From the NCBI RefSeq assembly GCF_014205155.1, contig NZ_JACHMX010000001.1:1116001-1180000 (forward strand): a DNA stretch of 64,000 bases, given 5' to 3'. Each line of letters starts with the position of its first letter. Position 1 is the stretch's first letter. Origin of the DNA: Amycolatopsis umgeniensis (GTDB taxonomy: Bacteria > Actinomycetota > Actinomycetes > Mycobacteriales > Pseudonocardiaceae). The notes beneath the pieces are model-generated. The model had not been told where the DNA came from and did not search any database. It was given only the letters and a program-made list of their open reading frames with translations. Shown in pieces: positions 60,955-64,000 of the stretch. A program made the translations under genes and the position numbers.

Positions 60955-60995
60955 CTCGACGGCACGGAGCCCGGCCACCGAATAATTTTTTTGTC

Positions 60996-61025
60996 TTGAC
61001 AACTCGAACCTTCGGACGGTTAGCT
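60996..61025 (+). promoter_or_regulatory. Possible promoter of the DUF1801 gene
   Basis: TTGACA (60996-61001), about 18 bases, TTAGCT (61020-61025), 30 bases before the ATG. Preceded by the AT-rich tract AATAATTTTTTT. Good -35, weak -10. Confidence 0.4.
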
Positions 61026-61054
61026 GAGCGCACACCGACCGAAGGGATCAAGTC

Positions 61055-61432
61055 ATGGCCAAGTTCGCGAACGTCGACGACTACATCGCCGCTCTCCCCG
61101 AGGGCCTGCGCGAGATCGCCACCGCGCTGCGCCCGATCGTCAACGCCGCCCTGCCGGGCTCCATCGAGGCGATGTACCACGCCTCTCCGACCTGGAGTGC
61201 GGGCGCGGCCGCGGGAAAGAACCTCGTCTGCCTGGTGAAGGCGTACACGTCGTACGTCACGTTCGCCCTCTGGAAGGGGCAGCTCGTCGACGACCCGTCC
61301 GGAAGGCTCGAGGCGAGTGCCCGCGAGATGGCCCACGTCAAGCTGCGCTCGGTCGACGACATCGACGCCGCGCTGTTCACCGGCTGGCTCGAGCAGGCAC
61401 GGGACCTCGAAAGCGTCGCCGCCGCGCGATGA
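61055..61432 (+). CDS. DUF1801 domain protein
   Basis: 125 residues, all DUF1801: FANVDDYIAALPEGLREIATALRPIVNAALPGSIEAMYHASPTWSAGAAAGKNLVCLVKAYTSYVTFALWKGQLVDDP and REMAHVKLRSVDDIDAALFTGWLEQARDLE. This small alpha/beta (YdhG-like) fold is common and has no known function. ATG 61055 with GGGATCAAGT before it. Confidence 0.88.
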   Translation: MAKFANVDDYIAALPEGLREIATALRPIVNAALPGSIEAMYHASPTWSAGAAAGKNLVCLVKAYTSYVTFALWKGQLVDDPSGRLEASAREMAHVKLRSVDDIDAALFTGWLEQARDLESVAAAR

Positions 61433-61445
61433 CACAATCGCGGGC

Positions 61446-61838
61446 GTGCCTGCGATCACCGACGAATCCCGTTGCCCGTGCGGCCTCGGCGAGCCCTACG
61501 GCGCTTGCTGCGGCCGCTTCCACCGGGGAACCGCGACAGCGCCGACGGCCGAACTCCTGATGCGCTCGCGGTTCAGCGCGTTCGCCGTCGGCGACACCGC
61601 GTACCTCACGAAGACCTGGCACCCGAGGACCCTCCCCGCCGATCTCGAGCTCGACCCGGGACAGCGCTGGACGTTCCTGGAGATCCTCGGCAAAACCGGC
61701 GGCGGACTGCTCGAAACCGAAGGCACCGTCGAGTTCCGGGCCCACTACCGGCAGGATCGCCGGCCCGGCAGCATGCACGAGAACAGCCACTTCGTCCGCC
61801 TCGACGGGAAGTGGATCTACGTGGAACCCGTCGCCTGA
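61446..61838 (+). CDS. YchJ-family (UPF0225) protein with SEC-C motif
   Basis: 130 residues. SEC-C zinc motif at the start (CPCGLGEPYGACCGRFHRG), then LMRSRFSAFAVGDTAYLTKTWHPRTLP and the NTF2-like half (WTFLEILGKTGGGLLETEGTVEFRAHYR...HENSHFVRLDGKWIYVE). Family members are cytosolic with unknown role, sometimes linked to protein secretion via SEC-C. GTG 61446, 13 bases after the DUF1801 stop, so probably one operon. Confidence 0.92.
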   Translation: MPAITDESRCPCGLGEPYGACCGRFHRGTATAPTAELLMRSRFSAFAVGDTAYLTKTWHPRTLPADLELDPGQRWTFLEILGKTGGGLLETEGTVEFRAHYRQDRRPGSMHENSHFVRLDGKWIYVEPVA

Positions 61839-61903
61839 TCACTGACGAACCAGGTGCAAGGGTCTGTTCCCCGCGCGAAGTGGCGGCTACTATCTCCCCC
61901 AAC

Positions 61904-61928
61904 ATTGTTAGGGAACTTTCTTAACAAT
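61904..61928 (+). promoter_or_regulatory. CsnR-like operator upstream of csxA
   Basis: 25-bp imperfect palindrome centred on 61916 (arms ATTGTTAGGGAA / TTTCTTAACAAT, two mismatched pairs), about 43 bases before the csxA start. It resembles the palindrome bound by the ROK repressor CsnR in front of Streptomyces chitosanase genes, suggesting induction by chitosan oligosaccharides. Confidence 0.75.
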
Positions 61929-61970
61929 TTCCGCCCAGGTCCGCCGCCGTGTGCCCAAGGAGGCGCGCTC

Positions 61971-64000
61971 GTGAGTTTTCGGCAGAAGAGAACCCGGATC
62001 CCCTTACTGGCCTTGACCGTCACCGCGCTGGCCGCCGCGGTCTGCGGGGTGACCACCGCTCCCGCCGCCACCGGCGCGGAAGTGGCCGTACCGCTGTCCG
62101 TCGGCGCCGCCGCGGGCAACGCCACCCCGATCCCCGGCTTCGTGATCCAGTCCTCGGCGCAGGTCAGCGACGACTCGGCGGTGTCGAAGCCGGGCTTCCC
62201 CACCTCCGGCTGGTACCCGGTGTCGTCGCGTTCGACGGTCTACGCCGGGCTGCTGCAGAACGGCAAGTACGCCGACCCCTTCTATTCCACGAACATGAAG
62301 AACGTCCCGGCGGAGCAGTTCTCCGTACCGTGGTGGTACCGCACCGATCTGAACGTCGAAGACACGTCTTCGCGCACGTACCTCGACTTCAGCGGCGTGC
62401 TCTCGAAGGCCGACGTCTGGGTCAACGGCACCAAGATCGCGACGAAGGACCAGGTCAACGGCGCCTACACCCGCCACGACCTGGACATCACCGCGCACGT
62501 CCGCGCGGGCGTCAACAGCGTCGCGTTCAAGGTCTACCCCAACGACCCCAACAACGACCTCTCGATGGGGTGGATCGACTGGGCGCAGACCCCGCCGGAC
62601 CAGAACATGGGCATCGTGCGGGACGTCCTCGTCCGGCGTGGCGGCCCGGTCGCGCTGCGCAGCGCGCACGTGGTCCAGAAGCTGAACTCGGCGCTCACCC
62701 ACGCGGACCTCACGGTGAAGGCCGACGTCCGCAACGACTCGGCGAACGCGGTGCAGGCCACCGTCGCCGGCACGGTCGCGGGCAAGCCGGTCAGCCAGAC
62801 CGTCTCGCTGGCCGCCAAGGAGCGCAAGACGGTCACCTTCGGCGTGGTCGGCCTCGACAACCCGAACCTCTGGTGGCCGGCCGGGATGGGTGGCCAGAAC
62901 CGGTACTCCCTCGACCTGACCGCGAGCGTCGGCGGTGCGCCGTCGGACACCTCGAAGTCGAAGTTCGGTGTCCGCGACGTCAAGGCACCGCTGAACTCCA
63001 GCGGTGGACGGCAGTACAGCGTCAACGGCAAGCCGCTGATGATCAGGGGCGGCGGCTACACCCCGGACCTGTTCCTGCGCTGGAACGAGACCGCGGCGGC
63101 CGACAAGCTCAAGTACGTGCTGAACCTCGGGCTCAACACGGTCCGGCTGGAAGGCCACATCGAGCCGGACGAGTTCTTCGACCTCGCCGACGACCTCGGC
63201 GTGCTGACCATGCCCGGCTGGGAATGCTGCGACAAATGGGAAGGCCACGTCAACGGCGAGGAGAAGGGCGAGCCCTGGGTCGAATCGGACTACCCGATCG
63301 CCAAGGCTTCGATGTTCTCCGAGGCCGAGCGCCTGCGTGACCACCCGAGCGTCATCTCCTTCCACATCGGCAGCGACTTCGCGCCGGACAAGCGGATCGA
63401 GCAGGGCTACCTCGACGCGATGAAGGCCGCCGACTTCACCCTCCCGGTGATCCCGTCGGCGTCGAAGCGGCCGTCCCCGATCACGGGCGCCTCCGGGATG
63501 AAGATGAACGGCCCGTACGACTACGTCCCGCCGGTCTACTGGTACGACAAGTCGCAAAAGGACCGCGGTGGCGCCTGGAACTTCAACTCGGAGACCAGTG
63601 CCGGCGTCGACATCCCGACGATGGACACGCTCAAGCGGATGATGTCGCCGGGCGAACTGGAAACGATGTGGAAGGACCCGTCGGCGGCGCAGTATCACCG
63701 TTCCTCGTCGACGACGTTCGCGAACCTGAAGCTGTTCGGCAACGCGCTCACCAAGCGCTACGGCGCTCCGGCGGACCTGAACGACTTCGTGCGGAAGTCC
63801 CAGCTCGCGCAGTACGAGAACGTGCGTGCGGAATTCGAGTCGCACTCGCGCAACTACACCGACTCGACCAATCCCTCCACCGGGTTGATCTACTGGATGC
63901 TCAACAGCCCGTGGACCTCGTTGCACTGGCAGCTGTTCGACGCCTACATGGACCAGAACGGCGCTTACTACGGTGCGAAGAAGGCCAACGAGCCGCTGCA
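61971..64000 (+). CDS. csxA: Exo-beta-D-glucosaminidase, GH2 (N-terminal 676 residues; cut by window edge)
   Basis: Secreted enzyme releasing glucosamine from the non-reducing ends of chitosan. Signal peptide about 1-35 (IPLLALTVTALAAAVCGVTTAPA). GH2 sugar-binding and Ig-like domains, then the barrel. The exo-glucosaminidase variant motif ISFHIGSDFAPD carries Asp469 (acid/base, replacing the usual GH2 Asn-Glu), and NFNSETSAG carries nucleophile Glu541. Both numbers coincide with the characterised A. orientalis CsxA. GTG start at 61971 after AAGGAGG. The C-terminal part (later Ig/CBM region) is beyond the right edge. A CsnR-like operator precedes it. Confidence 0.97.
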   Translation, partial: MSFRQKRTRIPLLALTVTALAAAVCGVTTAPAATGAEVAVPLSVGAAAGNATPIPGFVIQSSAQVSDDSAVSKPGFPTSGWYPVSSRSTVYAGLLQNGKYADPFYSTNMKNVPAEQFSVPWWYRTDLNVEDTSSRTYLDFSGVLSKADVWVNGTKIATKDQVNGAYTRHDLDITAHVRAGVNSVAFKVYPNDPNNDLSMGWIDWAQTPPDQNMGIVRDVLVRRGGPVALRSAHVVQKLNSALTHADLTVKADVRNDSANAVQATVAGTVAGKPVSQTVSLAAKERKTVTFGVVGLDNPNLWWPAGMGGQNRYSLDLTASVGGAPSDTSKSKFGVRDVKAPLNSSGGRQYSVNGKPLMIRGGGYTPDLFLRWNETAAADKLKYVLNLGLNTVRLEGHIEPDEFFDLADDLGVLTMPGWECCDKWEGHVNGEEKGEPWVESDYPIAKASMFSEAERLRDHPSVISFHIGSDFAPDKRIEQGYLDAMKAADFTLPVIPSASKRPSPITGASGMKMNGPYDYVPPVYWYDKSQKDRGGAWNFNSETSAGVDIPTMDTLKRMMSPGELETMWKDPSAAQYHRSSSTTFANLKLFGNALTKRYGAPADLNDFVRKSQLAQYENVRAEFESHSRNYTDSTNPSTGLIYWMLNSPWTSLHWQLFDAYMDQNGAYYGAKKANEPL

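Noticed and set aside
60957..61030. tRNA-like or riboswitch structure in the AT-rich gap before the DUF1801 gene
   Set aside because: No cloverleaf or conserved riboswitch core could be drawn; the AT-tract and TTGACA are better read as a promoter.
62004..63926. 640-codon open frame on the minus strand
   Set aside because: Antisense to csxA, which has verified catalytic residues and a signal peptide.

Overview
The window is high-GC actinobacterial DNA, most probably from Amycolatopsis. The strongest evidence is the gene cut by the right edge: its product carries the catalytic residues Asp469 and Glu541 at exactly the numbering of the Amycolatopsis orientalis exo-beta-D-glucosaminidase CsxA. 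GTG starts, four-base stop/start overlaps and a family of GTGAAGG...CCTTCAC intergenic palindromes fit this.

Layout. 1-4150: core translation genes on the minus strand (infC with a rare ATC start, rpmI, rplT, an SpoU/TrmH-type rRNA methyltransferase, a decayed DUF6159 gene, pheS) and a DUF1844 gene on the plus strand. 4180-6042: GntR regulator with ACC deaminase. 6102-18338: a 12-kb catabolic locus. KDG-type kinase, IclR regulator and RidA are on the minus strand. A fold-III PLP dehydratase/deaminase, an N-acyl-amino-acid-deacylase-type amidohydrolase, GntP permease, Tat-exported lactonase, sugar ABC transporter and GH20 hexosaminidase are on the plus strand. Read together, the genes suggest use of C1-oxidised chitin (N-acetylglucosaminate to glucosaminate to KDG to KDPG).

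18553-23970: two divergent conflict-type genes, an XRE/NB-ARC/TPR/GT4-glycosyltransferase fusion and a TIR-NTPase. 23828-38068: mostly chromosomal genes: secreted proteins, a snapalysin-type protease, a MerR/quinone-reductase pair, a DcuSR-like two-component system next to dctA, an HxlR/MFS pair, and an ECF sigma/anti-sigma/SRPBCC operon. 38178-43120: uvrA, an acyltransferase and an MBL hydrolase.

43204-49600 is a second accessory patch: a PIN toxin-antitoxin pair, a broken oxidoreductase, an orphan DndB-like DGQHR protein, a TPR-CHAT protease and a decayed Sel1/TPR fragment. 49810-51943 holds an AMIN-like secreted protein, a HEAT-repeat protein and an unrecognised HESRH protein. 52101-57628 has a GH29 fucosidase-like enzyme, a MerR/BtrH-like pair and a DUF1684 protein. 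58120-60220 contains a DUF222-HNH gene behind a LexA box, a duplicated promoter segment and a broken second gene copy. The right end carries small conserved genes and csxA, whose promoter has a CsnR-like palindrome. I saw no tRNA, rRNA, CRISPR array or intact IS element.
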